This document shows positions 1 through 7,341 of a DNA stretch of 64,000 bases, in pieces. Each line of letters begins with the position of its first letter. Positions within the stretch are counted from its first letter, which is position 1. The stretch is from an uncultured bacterium (GTDB taxonomy: Bacteria; Muiribacteriota; Ozemobacteria; Ozemobacterales; Ozemobacteraceae). The stretch lies in NCBI GenBank assembly GCA_937949615.1, contig CALEDQ010000008.1:868001-932000 (forward strand), written 5' to 3'. The notes under the pieces were generated by a model. The model did not search any database. It was not told the origin of the DNA and worked only from the letters and a program-made list of their open reading frames with translations. A program made the translations under genes and the position numbers.

Positions 1-509
1 AGATCGAGCGGCGTTTTTTCCTTTGGCGGAGCGATTTCGCGCGTATGGGTACTGACCACAGGCTCGCGCATCGTATCGAGAGACTGATAACCGCCAAGAA
101 CGACTTCTTTCGGAACAGAGCGCACGGTTGCCTGCTGCTGTTTCTGCTGCTGAACCTTGGCAATCTCGCCTTCGAGCTGCTTTACCAGATCAGAATACTG
201 CTTTTCGGCAGGTTTGGCGGCAGCGAGACGGCGGGCGTGACTGAGAGCAAGTTCGCGGTTTCCCGACATGGCGAGGCTATAGACAAGATAGAACCTTGCC
301 TGTTCGTGCTCCGGCGCCATATCGACGACCTGCCCGAGGTAATCGGCTGCCCCGCTGTAATCTTTGGCGGCATACAGACGCAGACCTTGGTCAAGCAGAG
401 CCGGAACCAGGTCCTGGGCTGTGCCGATGCCAAAACCTGACAAAATAAACATGGCAATAATCACAAAGAGTCGAGCCCGGCCATTTGAGCTGTTTTTTGC
501 GGGTTTCAT
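1..509 (-). CDS. TPR-containing exported protein (C-terminus off the window)
   Basis: The reading frame opens with ATG at 509-507, seven bases or so after a GGAG, and runs off the left edge without a stop, so only the first ~169 residues are visible. An N-terminal hydrophobic stretch (about residues 14-31, ending in A-Q-D) looks like a signal peptide or anchor. Residues ~33-105 read as tetratricopeptide helices: a segment with A-A-K-D-Y-S-G-A-A-D-Y-L is followed by A-P-E-H-E-Q-A-R-F-Y-L. A glutamine-rich linker follows. TPR proteins generally hold protein partners together; no enzymatic motif is visible in the part seen. It lies downstream of the STAS gene on the same strand with 32 bases between them, so the two may share a transcript. 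The partner and role are unknown. Confidence 0.75.
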   Translation of the reverse strand, partial: MKPAKNSSNGRARLFVIIAMFILSGFGIGTAQDLVPALLDQGLRLYAAKDYSGAADYLGQVVDMAPEHEQARFYLVYSLAMSGNRELALSHARRLAAAKPAEKQYSDLVKQLEGEIAKVQQQKQQQATVRSVPKEVVLGGYQSLDTMREPVVSTHTREIAPPKEKTPLD

Positions 510-541
510 AAATTCTCCATCTGGTTCAACAGACTTTTAGG

Positions 542-895
542 TCAGGCCGCCAGTATCGACATGGCTTCGGTTTCGCTGCCAACCTGCTGTGCCATGAAAA
601 ATAGACCTGACATTTCGAGGACGACGGAATGATGTTTATCGAGGCCCCAGACAGCTATCTGCCCGGCAAAATCGTCGACGACCATACCGCTGATATCGAG
701 AAGAGCGGCAACACCAGGGCTGCTTATCAGCTCGATCGTTGAAAAGTCGAGAGCAAACCGGCTGAGGCCGGTATCCAGGCATTTCTGCACATGCGCTTTC
801 AAAGTGGTTCCACCGGTATCTTCAAGATAGCCCTTCAGCCGCATAATTTCGATCTGGCCACGGGTTTCTGAATTAAACGAGAATTGTTGATACAT
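542..895 (-). CDS. STAS-domain protein (anti-sigma antagonist-like)
   Basis: This is a 117-residue single-domain protein of the size of SpoIIAA/RsbV-type STAS proteins. The signature stretch L-D-F-S-T-I-E-L-I-S-S-P-G-V (about residues 49-62) corresponds to the family's phosphorylation loop, and Ser59 sits where the regulatory serine normally lies (S-x-G). In the family this serine is phosphorylated by a GHKL kinase and dephosphorylated by a PP2C phosphatase in partner-switching modules. Neither partner is visible in this window. The start is ATG at 895, chosen because GGGAGG lies seven bases upstream; an upstream in-frame start without such a site would add 15 residues. It could regulate a sigma factor, a cyclase or a kinase; the target cannot be read from the sequence. 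Confidence 0.8.
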   Translation of the reverse strand: MYQQFSFNSETRGQIEIMRLKGYLEDTGGTTLKAHVQKCLDTGLSRFALDFSTIELISSPGVAALLDISGMVVDDFAGQIAVWGLDKHHSVVLEMSGLFFMAQQVGSETEAMSILAA

Positions 896-1478
896 CCGAA
901 CCTCCCATAGGTTATAGAGTCTCAATACTATACTGAACAAGCTCTACAAAGCAACCCCATAAAGAAACGCGGACATGGCAAACCGCGGGAATCTCCAGAT
1001 AAAATCATGCAGGATGCCCTGCTGCGCAGGAATGACGGGCAGGCGGGCTAAAATAAAAAATGTGCCGTTTTAAGCGACACATTGAAAGGGAGTTAGGGAT
1101 TTGGTTGTCCATTCACTTCAGGTCAACTCAAGTTAAAGTTGAACCTTACATGAACTTCAAAATTCATATCGACGTATAAAGTTAAAGTATTTAGCTTTTT
1201 TTTAACTTTTTTATTTTTTCTTGCTTTTAATGATTTCAAAAGTCATCGAACATGACAAAAATCTTTCCTAGCCAATCTTATAAGATGTTTCATAAATGGA
1301 ACACCATCGGCAACAGGCCAAAACGTGGCAACAAAGTTATAGAACCACGATTTTTTCAGGGATCTTAGGCAAAAGTTATTTTTTAAAATTTACGGGCTCA
1401 ATGTCGGCAGTTTTTGTGACGATAGGGAAATTACCGGTTAGTAAACATAATAAAAGAAAGATTTCGGAGGTAAACTCA
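896..1478. other. 583-bp AT-rich gene-free region
   Basis: No convincing gene lies here. It contains a minus-strand terminator-like hairpin (1046-1083), an imperfect inverted repeat around 1119-1147 built on GGTCAACT and AGTTGAACC, copies of GTTAAAGT, long T and A runs at 1194-1240, and the perfect 12-bp palindrome ATCTTATAAGAT at 1275-1286. The longer plus-strand frame reading in from 1296 has no Shine-Dalgarno sequence and is taken as non-coding upstream of the HTH gene. Confidence 0.6.
1046..1083 (-). terminator. Terminator-like hairpin with no assigned gene (minus strand)
   Basis: Read on the minus strand, AATGTGTCG, a TTAAAA-type loop and CGGCACATT form an 8-9 bp stem (one G-U pair) followed directly by TTTTTATTTT. 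No minus-strand gene lies upstream of it before the lytic transglycosylase gene, which has its own terminator at about 1877-1907. It therefore suggests a short unassigned minus-strand transcript. Confidence 0.45.
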
Positions 1479-1700
1479 ATGAAGAAAGAAAGCCTCATGA
1501 CAATTCCAGAGTTGATGGACTTTCTGCAGGTCAAGCGCAATACTATCTACACTCTGAGAAATCTGGGTTTGCCAACAGTCAAGATCGGCAGATCAGTGCG
1601 TTTTCGTGCTGACAGCGTCATCAGATGGCTGAGTGACCTTGAAAAGACCAGCAATTCACCGGTAAGCGGCCTGATTCACGACAACGCTCATCTGCTTTAA
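1479..1700 (+). CDS. Excisionase-family HTH DNA-binding protein
   Basis: This 73-residue protein has a MerR/excisionase-type winged helix (HTH_17 style). T-I-P-E-L-M-D-F-L-Q-V (residues ~8-18) is followed by K-R-N-T-I-Y-T-L-R-N-L-G-L-P-T-V-K-I-G and R-S-V-R-F-R-A-D-S-V-I-R-W-L, the usual pattern of helix, recognition helix, wing and strand. The start is ATG at 1479 with GGAGG eight bases upstream. Such small proteins occur as phage or integrative-element excisionases and as free-standing chromosomal regulators. No integrase, attachment site or phage gene is visible, so an excision role is not supported by context. The AT-rich upstream DNA with palindromes could hold its own operator. Its natural target is unknown. 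Confidence 0.75.
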   Translation: MKKESLMTIPELMDFLQVKRNTIYTLRNLGLPTVKIGRSVRFRADSVIRWLSDLEKTSNSPVSGLIHDNAHLL

Positions 1701-1709
1701 ACGACGATC

Positions 1710-1859
1710 ATGAACGACTCGGCACGGGAAATTTTTTATCTGCTCAGTTTTTCGGTCGGCACTGGATTCATGCTGAGCAAAACGCTGTTCGCACTTTACA
1801 AGGAGTGGCAGAATGACAAAAGCCTCGAAAAGAGCCGCAATCGGCGCTTGAGGCCATAA
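1710..1859 (+). CDS. Predicted 49-residue membrane protein
   Basis: A 50-codon frame starts with ATG at 1710, nine bases after the stop of the excisionase-like gene. It has one hydrophobic segment (about residues 8-30, reading I-F-Y-L-L-S-F-S-V-G then T-G-F-M-L) and a charged C-terminus rich in K, R and E, which suggests a single-pass protein with a cytoplasmic tail. There is no clear Shine-Dalgarno sequence, so translation would depend on coupling to the upstream gene. It ends 17 bases before a strong terminator, which is where the last gene of a transcript should end. No family is recognised; it may be spurious. Confidence 0.45.
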   Translation: MNDSAREIFYLLSFSVGTGFMLSKTLFALYKEWQNDKSLEKSRNRRLRP

Positions 1860-1875
1860 CAGAAATTTCATGACA

Positions 1876-1917
1876 AAAAGGGCTGCGGGATTAACCCCGC
1901 AGCCCTTTGTTTTTTTC
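1876..1917. terminator. Bidirectional rho-independent terminator
   Basis: A 13-bp perfect stem, AAAGGGCTGCGGG with CCCGCAGCCCTTT, around the loop ATTAA, is followed on the plus strand by GTTTTTTT. On the minus strand it is followed by a weaker T-containing tract. It separates the plus-strand HTH unit from the convergent lytic transglycosylase gene and probably serves both. Confidence 0.85.
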
Positions 1918-1930
1918 GGCTTTGTCTCTA

Positions 1931-3982
1931 TTACAAAGTTTTATAAAGACGGGTGTAATTCCAGTGACTGCCCATAACCTTCTTATAATAGTCGCGGGTT
2001 TCGGGCAACGGAACACGGTCGAGACGTTCGAGCACCGGAAGACCGGCAAATGGTCCGGCTTCGACCTTTCTCTGAATATTACCCTGACCGCCGTTATAGG
2101 ACGCAGAAGCAAGATAGAGATCACCGTTGAAAAGATCGGCAAGATAGCGCAGATACCAGGAACCGTAGCGAATGTTAAGGTCGGCATCCCAGAGTCTGTC
2201 CTTTTTAAAACCTTTCTCACCGAGTTTGCCGGCAATCCATTTACCGGTATTGGGCAGAATCTGCATCAGACTCATGGCATTGCTGCGCGACAGGGTGTCA
2301 GGCTTGAAATGACTTTCTTCGCGCATGATTGAGAGAATCCAGAACGGATCAATCCCGAATTTACGGGCATTCTCGCGCACCTGTTTTTCATAAACCACTG
2401 GATAAAGTGCTTGCCAGCCCCATTCTGGCATTTCGACCAGTGACCGGTCAGCATCGAGAATCTGGCGTGCCAGGCGTTCTCCGTAGGCTACAATCTGGTT
2501 ATAATCACCGTTTTCTCTGGCAATATCGATTATCGCCTTATACAAGGCAAGGTTTGCCGGATTTTTGTCAGTCAGACGTATTGCTTCAGCTCTTGCCTGA
2601 CCTGCAAACGGACTTTTCCAGAGTTTTTTCAGGGCGGCAACTCTTGTCTGCAGAGCAGGCGACAGTTTGCCGGTTTTGCCGTTCTGAAGAATCAGATTTT
2701 CTTTCATCGACTGAGGCGAAACCCAGCCAACAAAGAATGAATTCGGGTATTTTTTCTTCAGAAGCTTGATGATAGCCTGACCTTCCTGCGTCTGAGGTCC
2801 AACCGCCATGGCAGAATAACCAAGCGCGTCGTCAGCGCGGTGATGCCCGGGGAAACTGCGGCTGAGCAGCATAAAGAAAGGCACCGCGCGTGATTTCTGG
2901 CCGGCGTCGTAGCATTCGAGGCCCATTTCATAAATATGAACCGGCAGAAGCGGCCCGGCCATCGGCTGCGTTGCCAGTCTGCCCATGATTTCGAGAGCTT
3001 CGGCATCGCGGCCGATTCTGAAAGCCGAACGCATCAGGCGATATTCGGCGGCAATAAGATTGGCAGGGAATCTTTTGAACTTGAGAACTTCTCGATAATC
3101 GGCGGCGGCAGAAGAGTGGTTTTCGGCAAAATGGTGCGCATCACCACGCAGCTGATAAGCCAGCGTCATGGTTTCTGCACTCGCCTTCCGGCCGGAGATA
3201 ACGGCATTGAAAATTTCCATTGCCTGCGGCAACTTATTCTGCTGTCTCAGATTGTCGGCTCTGAAAATCTCCGCAGCCTGCTGACCAAACCTGCCGAACA
3301 GAGCGGCGTAATTATGAGGTTTCTTGAAAAACTCGCCAATCAAGCCTTCATAAGAGGCAGAGAGAAGAATTTCAACCCATTCTTCATCGATAAACTGGTA
3401 TTGTTCCGGATTCTGCAGAATTTTTTTCAGCAGGTCATGACATGCCGGTGCCTGGCGATAAAAAGTACTGTCAGAACGAAACTGCCGAACTGCATTCAAA
3501 GCAAACCGGCTCTTGCGGGCCCCGCTAAGAAACGGCAGTTCAGAAAGCTTAACCATAGCAGTACCGCGCTGCCATGGAGTTGCCAGCTCAGATGCTTTTT
3601 TTTCAAGCCTGACTGCTGAATTTTCATCGGCAGCAGTTTCAAGCTGCAGCATGAAGCGAGGCATCTGGCTCTGAAAAGCCGATTCGCCATCAGGAAACTG
3701 GCTGACGATACGCTCATATAATGCCAGGGCTTCTGCCTTCCGACCAAGATTTTTCAGAGCTTCGGCTTCGAGAAACAGTCTGAGGTCATTGAGCTCTGCC
3801 GAGGCTTTCAAACCCTGCAGACGAGCGAGCAGATCAGCATGTTTCCCGCCCTCAAAAAGTCTGGCGACCTCGGCAAGATTTTTGTCAAAAGACTGACAGA
3901 AAGCTGATGCCGAAATAAATAAGAGAAGGATCAAAAACAGCAAAGTTTGCGCAAACTTTAACTTGAACTTTAAGATTGTCAT
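1931..3982 (-). CDS. slt: Soluble lytic murein transglycosylase (Slt70-like)
   Basis: This 683-residue protein begins with a signal peptide (hydrophobic residues ~8-24, A-S-A-F-C-Q). A long alpha-helical, TPR-like superhelix follows to about residue 500, then a C-terminal GH23 lysozyme-like domain from ~535. The catalytic domain shows the family motifs: I-M-R-E-E-S-H-F with the catalytic Glu and the following E-S pair, A-M-S-L-M-Q-I-L-P-N-T (family G-L-M-Q-I-x-P), and A-S-Y-N-G-G. The enzyme cleaves the MurNAc-GlcNAc bond of peptidoglycan with formation of 1,6-anhydroMurNAc, in the periplasm. Length and domain order match family 1A Slt. The start is ATG at 3982 with AAGGAG six bases upstream; an upstream frame extension lacks such a site. 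A promoter is proposed at 4003-4032. Confidence 0.9.
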   Translation of the reverse strand: MTILKFKLKFAQTLLFLILLLFISASAFCQSFDKNLAEVARLFEGGKHADLLARLQGLKASAELNDLRLFLEAEALKNLGRKAEALALYERIVSQFPDGESAFQSQMPRFMLQLETAADENSAVRLEKKASELATPWQRGTAMVKLSELPFLSGARKSRFALNAVRQFRSDSTFYRQAPACHDLLKKILQNPEQYQFIDEEWVEILLSASYEGLIGEFFKKPHNYAALFGRFGQQAAEIFRADNLRQQNKLPQAMEIFNAVISGRKASAETMTLAYQLRGDAHHFAENHSSAAADYREVLKFKRFPANLIAAEYRLMRSAFRIGRDAEALEIMGRLATQPMAGPLLPVHIYEMGLECYDAGQKSRAVPFFMLLSRSFPGHHRADDALGYSAMAVGPQTQEGQAIIKLLKKKYPNSFFVGWVSPQSMKENLILQNGKTGKLSPALQTRVAALKKLWKSPFAGQARAEAIRLTDKNPANLALYKAIIDIARENGDYNQIVAYGERLARQILDADRSLVEMPEWGWQALYPVVYEKQVRENARKFGIDPFWILSIMREESHFKPDTLSRSNAMSLMQILPNTGKWIAGKLGEKGFKKDRLWDADLNIRYGSWYLRYLADLFNGDLYLASASYNGGQGNIQRKVEAGPFAGLPVLERLDRVPLPETRDYYKKVMGSHWNYTRLYKTL

Positions 3983-4002
3983 CTGATTCTCCTTGTGTGT
4001 TC

Positions 4003-4032
4003 TTTGTACCAAAAAGTTTGTGCGGTTTTCAA
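4003..4032 (-). promoter_or_regulatory. Promoter for the lytic transglycosylase gene
   Basis: Reading on the minus strand, TTGAAA (4032-4027), an 18-base spacer and TACAAA (4008-4003), with TGG directly before the -10, give an extended -10 promoter. The predicted transcript starts about 15 bases before the Shine-Dalgarno sequence. Confidence 0.5.
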
Positions 4033-4099
4033 GTGGCGTAAACAGGACATTTCGCCCGGTCAGCAACCTGCCGGAGTCCGCATGCGGTACTGATTGTCG

Positions 4100-4128
4100 T
4101 TGCAATTCCAAAAAATTTCCTGTATAAA
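4100..4128 (+). promoter_or_regulatory. Sigma-70 type promoter for the EF-G-like gene
   Basis: TTGCAA (4100-4105) and TATAAA (4123-4128) are separated by exactly 17 bases and precede the start codon by about 56 bases, inside an AT-rich stretch. Confidence 0.6.
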
Positions 4129-4184
4129 TATGAGATTAAATTTTGTTAACCACTGTTTTAAACAGTATTTTTTAGGAGAAATGC

Positions 4185-6269
4185 ATGAAACTGTATACTA
4201 CCGAAAAGATTCGTAACATTGGTCTCGTGGGCCATGGCGGCACCGGCAAAACTTCTCTGGCAGAAGCAATGCTGTTTCACACCGGCGCCAACACCCGCAT
4301 CGGCAAAGTCGATGATGATACCTCGGTTATGAACTATGACCCCGAAGAAACCAAGCGCAAAGCCACCGTCGGCACTTCGCTTGCCGCCCTTGAATACAAG
4401 GATCACAAAATCAACCTGCTCGACGCACCCGGTTTTGATGATTTTCTCGGTGAAGTATACAAGATTTCCGGCGCCATCGACATGGCGATCGTGACCGTTA
4501 ACGCCCAGTCAGGCGTTGAAGTCGGCACCGAAAAGAACTGGGCAATTCTTGAAGAAGCAAAGACCCCGAGAATCGTTTTCCTCAGCAAACTCGACAAAGA
4601 AAACATCAACCTCGACAAGACCATGACCCAGCTGAAGTCTCTCGACAGCAAGATCACCCCGGTCATCGTTCCCTGGGGCACTTTCGACAAACTCAAAGGC
4701 GTTATCGACCTCATCGACATGAAAGCCTACGCATACAACGACGACAAGGGCAAAGCCATCGAAGTAAAAGACATTCCCGCCGATATGATGGATTATGCCA
4801 AGGGTCTGCGTGAACCTATGGTTGAATCGATCGTCGAATGCGACGAAGCTCTGATGGAAAAATTCTTCGACGGTCAGGAAATCAGCCCGGCCGAACTGCG
4901 CGCCGCTCTGCGCAAAGGTCTGGCCAAGAACGAAATCAAGCCCCTGGTCAGCGGCATGGCTCTCAAGAGCATCGGCACCGAAAACTTGCTCGACTTCATA
5001 GTCACCTGCACTCCGTCACCGGCAGAATGCCGCGTTCTCCCGGCTGTTAAAGCCGGCACTACCGAAGAAGTCGTCTTCACCAACGACCCGAACGGCCCGG
5101 TCTGCGGTTTCATCTTCAAGAAAATCAACGAACAGGCAGGCGATATGATCTTCATGCGCGCCATCAGCGGCACCTTCCTGCCTGGCACTGAATATTACAA
5201 CCCGACCACTGAAAACTTCGAAAGATTCAGCGCCTTTGCCACTCTGCGCGGCAAAACCAAGATCGACATCGAAAAAGTCGTCGCCGGTGACATCGTCGCC
5301 CTGGTTAAACCGAAAAACTCGACCCACGGCCACACTCTGTGTGAAAAAGCCAACCAGGTACTGGTAAAAGTGCCGGCTCTGCCGCAGGCCAAGCTGACCT
5401 ATGCAGTTAACCCCCGCACCAAACAGGATCAGGAAAAGATGGGCGTTGGCCTCAACACCCTCTGCGCCGACGACGGCGTTCTCACCTATAAATTCGACCC
5501 CGAACTCGGTCAGGGTCTGCTCTCTGGCCTCGGTGACACTCATATCGACGTAACCGTCAGCCGCCTGAAATCACGCTGGGGCGTTGACGTAGACATCTCC
5601 AAACCGAAAATTCCTTACAGAGAAACAATCAAAGGTAAATCAAGAGTCCAGGGCAAGCACAAGAAACAGTCCGGTGGTCGCGGTCAGTATGGTGACGTCT
5701 GGATTCGCTTCGAACCGCTTCCCGGTGGCGATTTTGAATTCGTCGACGAAATCGTCGGCGGTGCCGTTCCGGGCAACTTTGTTCCGGCCGTAGAAAAAGG
5801 TCTGCAGGAAGCCCGCCGCCGTGGCGCCCTCGCCGGATTCCACACCATCGGTTTCAAAGCCACCATCGACTTCGGCTCATATCATGACGTCGACTCTTCA
5901 GAAATGGCATTCAAACTTGCCGCAACCATAGCCTTCAAAAAAGGTATCGTTGAAGCCAAGCCGGTTCTGCTTGAGCCAATCTATGAAGTAGCCGTCACCG
6001 TTCCTGATGAATTCATGGGCTCGATCATCGGTGACCTGAACTCAAGACGCGGCCGCATTCTTGGCATGGAACCCCTTGGCGGTCAGCAGGTCGTCAAAGC
6101 CAGAGTTCCGTTGGCAGAAATGTATAAATATGCCACCGACCTCAAGTCGATGACCCAGTCGCGCGCCGACTTCACCATGACTTTCAGCTCATACGAAGAA
6201 GTTCCGGCCAACGTTACTGAACAGATCATCAAAGAATATAAGACCGCCGACGAAGAAACAGAAGCCTGA
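4185..6269 (+). CDS. Elongation factor G-like translational GTPase
   Basis: This 694-residue protein has the EF-G domain order (GTPase, domain II, III, IV, V) and EF-G length. The P-loop is G-H-G-G-T-G-K-T-S (16-24). G3 reads D-A-P-G-F (80-84) instead of D-T-P-G-H, and G4 reads S-K-L-D (134-137) instead of N-K-x-D. Switch I (about 55-70) also departs from the classic R-G-I-T motif. These changes place it in the EF-G-like paralogue group (EF-G-2/FusA2 type) rather than as the housekeeping translocase. Domain IV/V motifs such as G-G-R-G-Q-Y-G and G-x-I-I-G-D-L-N-S-R-R-G are intact, which supports ribosome binding. AGGAG lies six bases before the ATG. A strong terminator follows, so it is probably monocistronic. 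Whether it hydrolyses GTP normally cannot be told from the sequence. Confidence 0.85.
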   Translation: MKLYTTEKIRNIGLVGHGGTGKTSLAEAMLFHTGANTRIGKVDDDTSVMNYDPEETKRKATVGTSLAALEYKDHKINLLDAPGFDDFLGEVYKISGAIDMAIVTVNAQSGVEVGTEKNWAILEEAKTPRIVFLSKLDKENINLDKTMTQLKSLDSKITPVIVPWGTFDKLKGVIDLIDMKAYAYNDDKGKAIEVKDIPADMMDYAKGLREPMVESIVECDEALMEKFFDGQEISPAELRAALRKGLAKNEIKPLVSGMALKSIGTENLLDFIVTCTPSPAECRVLPAVKAGTTEEVVFTNDPNGPVCGFIFKKINEQAGDMIFMRAISGTFLPGTEYYNPTTENFERFSAFATLRGKTKIDIEKVVAGDIVALVKPKNSTHGHTLCEKANQVLVKVPALPQAKLTYAVNPRTKQDQEKMGVGLNTLCADDGVLTYKFDPELGQGLLSGLGDTHIDVTVSRLKSRWGVDVDISKPKIPYRETIKGKSRVQGKHKKQSGGRGQYGDVWIRFEPLPGGDFEFVDEIVGGAVPGNFVPAVEKGLQEARRRGALAGFHTIGFKATIDFGSYHDVDSSEMAFKLAATIAFKKGIVEAKPVLLEPIYEVAVTVPDEFMGSIIGDLNSRRGRILGMEPLGGQQVVKARVPLAEMYKYATDLKSMTQSRADFTMTFSSYEEVPANVTEQIIKEYKTADEETEA

Positions 6270-6277
6270 CGATAACA

Positions 6278-6311
6278 ACGGGTGCGGGCATTTCTGGCCG
6301 CACCCGTTTTA
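6278..6311 (+). terminator. Rho-independent terminator after the EF-G-like gene
   Basis: ACGGGTGCGG and CCGCACCCGT form a 10-bp stem around a ten-base loop, followed by TTTTAT. Confidence 0.8.
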
Positions 6312-6335
6312 TAACCTGAAAAAACAGGAAACAGC

Positions 6336-7100
6336 ATGCAGGATCAAAGACAGGAAAATCAGAACCGCAGTTGCCGACTGGCATTACAGTTTCATATCGA
6401 CAACGACGAGATTAACGCTCTTTGCACTAGATTCAGAACAGCTGTTACTGAAGGGCGTGACAAGGGGTATTCGTGCGGCATGATTGCGGTAACGCTTACC
6501 CGCATTATCAAAGAAGCGATCGACCTCAAATTCGAAAAGAAGCCAGTCAGCGCCGAACATCTTGTGCTGGCCCACGACAGCCATGAACCGGAATTCAACA
6601 AATTAAAAGCAAGCCTGGTGCGCGGCATGTTTTTAACCTGTATCGAACACCCGCAGGGTTTTCCCGGACTGTTCGACATTCTTGCCGGCATCGCTGCAGC
6701 CGGTATGGGTTACGGGTCATTTTTACTCCCGGAAACCAATCAAAGAATCAAACTTGAAGAAATTCACAGCTTGTGCCCTGACCAGACCTGGGTCAGAGAA
6801 ACGACTATCGAAGTCATGCTGCACCTTCTGGTTCCCGAAAAAATAGCGGGCTTTGCCAGTGCCAGAATAGGTCTCTTCAGCATGCTGGTGGGCAGTTCTC
6901 TTCTGCCATTTTACGCAGTAGCGGCCAGTCATACCACTAATATGCCACCTGATCGGGAAAAAGTTATCGCCATGGTCTGCGGTCGATTCAGCCCAGATTC
7001 TGAGAGACTAAAAAAATTTCTTGGGCAAAATCTTTTCCTGGTTTTCTTCGAAGAATTATTCACCCATGAGTCGACAGTTTTTTCAATTTTCAACCTCTGA
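6336..7100 (+). CDS. Hypothetical protein, 254 residues
   Basis: I do not recognise a family. The frame starts at ATG 6336 with AGGA about eight bases upstream, begins 66 bases after the EF-G-like gene and lies beyond that gene's terminator, so it needs its own promoter or read-through. The protein appears soluble and mostly alpha-helical, with no signal peptide. There are weakly hydrophobic stretches around residues 115-130 (G-I-A-A-A-G-M-G-Y-G) and 180-200. Several cysteines are scattered without a metal-binding spacing. Base composition and codon use resemble the neighbours, which supports a real gene. No catalytic motif is visible. Confidence 0.7.
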   Translation: MQDQRQENQNRSCRLALQFHIDNDEINALCTRFRTAVTEGRDKGYSCGMIAVTLTRIIKEAIDLKFEKKPVSAEHLVLAHDSHEPEFNKLKASLVRGMFLTCIEHPQGFPGLFDILAGIAAAGMGYGSFLLPETNQRIKLEEIHSLCPDQTWVRETTIEVMLHLLVPEKIAGFASARIGLFSMLVGSSLLPFYAVAASHTTNMPPDREKVIAMVCGRFSPDSERLKKFLGQNLFLVFFEELFTHESTVFSIFNL

Positions 7101-7165
7101 TACTCTCAGTCAGTCCTTTTTAAGCTGTTAATGAGATACCGACACCGTTTTAAGAACGGCCCTAC

Positions 7166-7219
7166 CTTCGACAGAGTCACAGACCATTGTATGTTTTTAG
7201 GTCTTTGAGACTGTCGAAG
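7166..7219. repeat. Long imperfect inverted repeat (20-nt arms)
   Basis: CTTCGACAGAGTCACAGACC (7166-7185) and GGTCTTTGAGACTGTCGAAG (7200-7219) pair with three mismatches around a 14-base loop. There is no T-run, so it is not an ordinary terminator. It lies between the 254-residue gene and the giant lipoprotein gene. Confidence 0.65.
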
Positions 7220-7341
7220 CGATTTTGAGCAGTTCAGCGGGCAAATTTTGCCAGAATATTTGCTTTGGGTCATTGACATCGCTGTGTATTCCGGTTGATA
7301 ATGTGTGCATTCAAGTATTACTTCTGGGGGATTGAATCACT

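Noticed and set aside
1296..1478. 61-codon N-terminal extension of the excisionase-like protein
   Set aside because: The extension is outside the HTH fold and lacks a ribosome site, while ATG 1479 has GGAGG at good spacing.
2936..3619. 227-codon plus-strand frame inside the lytic transglycosylase gene
   Set aside because: It is antisense to a full-length conserved protein, with no ribosome site or promoter.
5016..5543. 175-codon minus-strand frame inside the EF-G-like gene
   Set aside because: It is a shadow of a conserved GTPase gene with no start signal.
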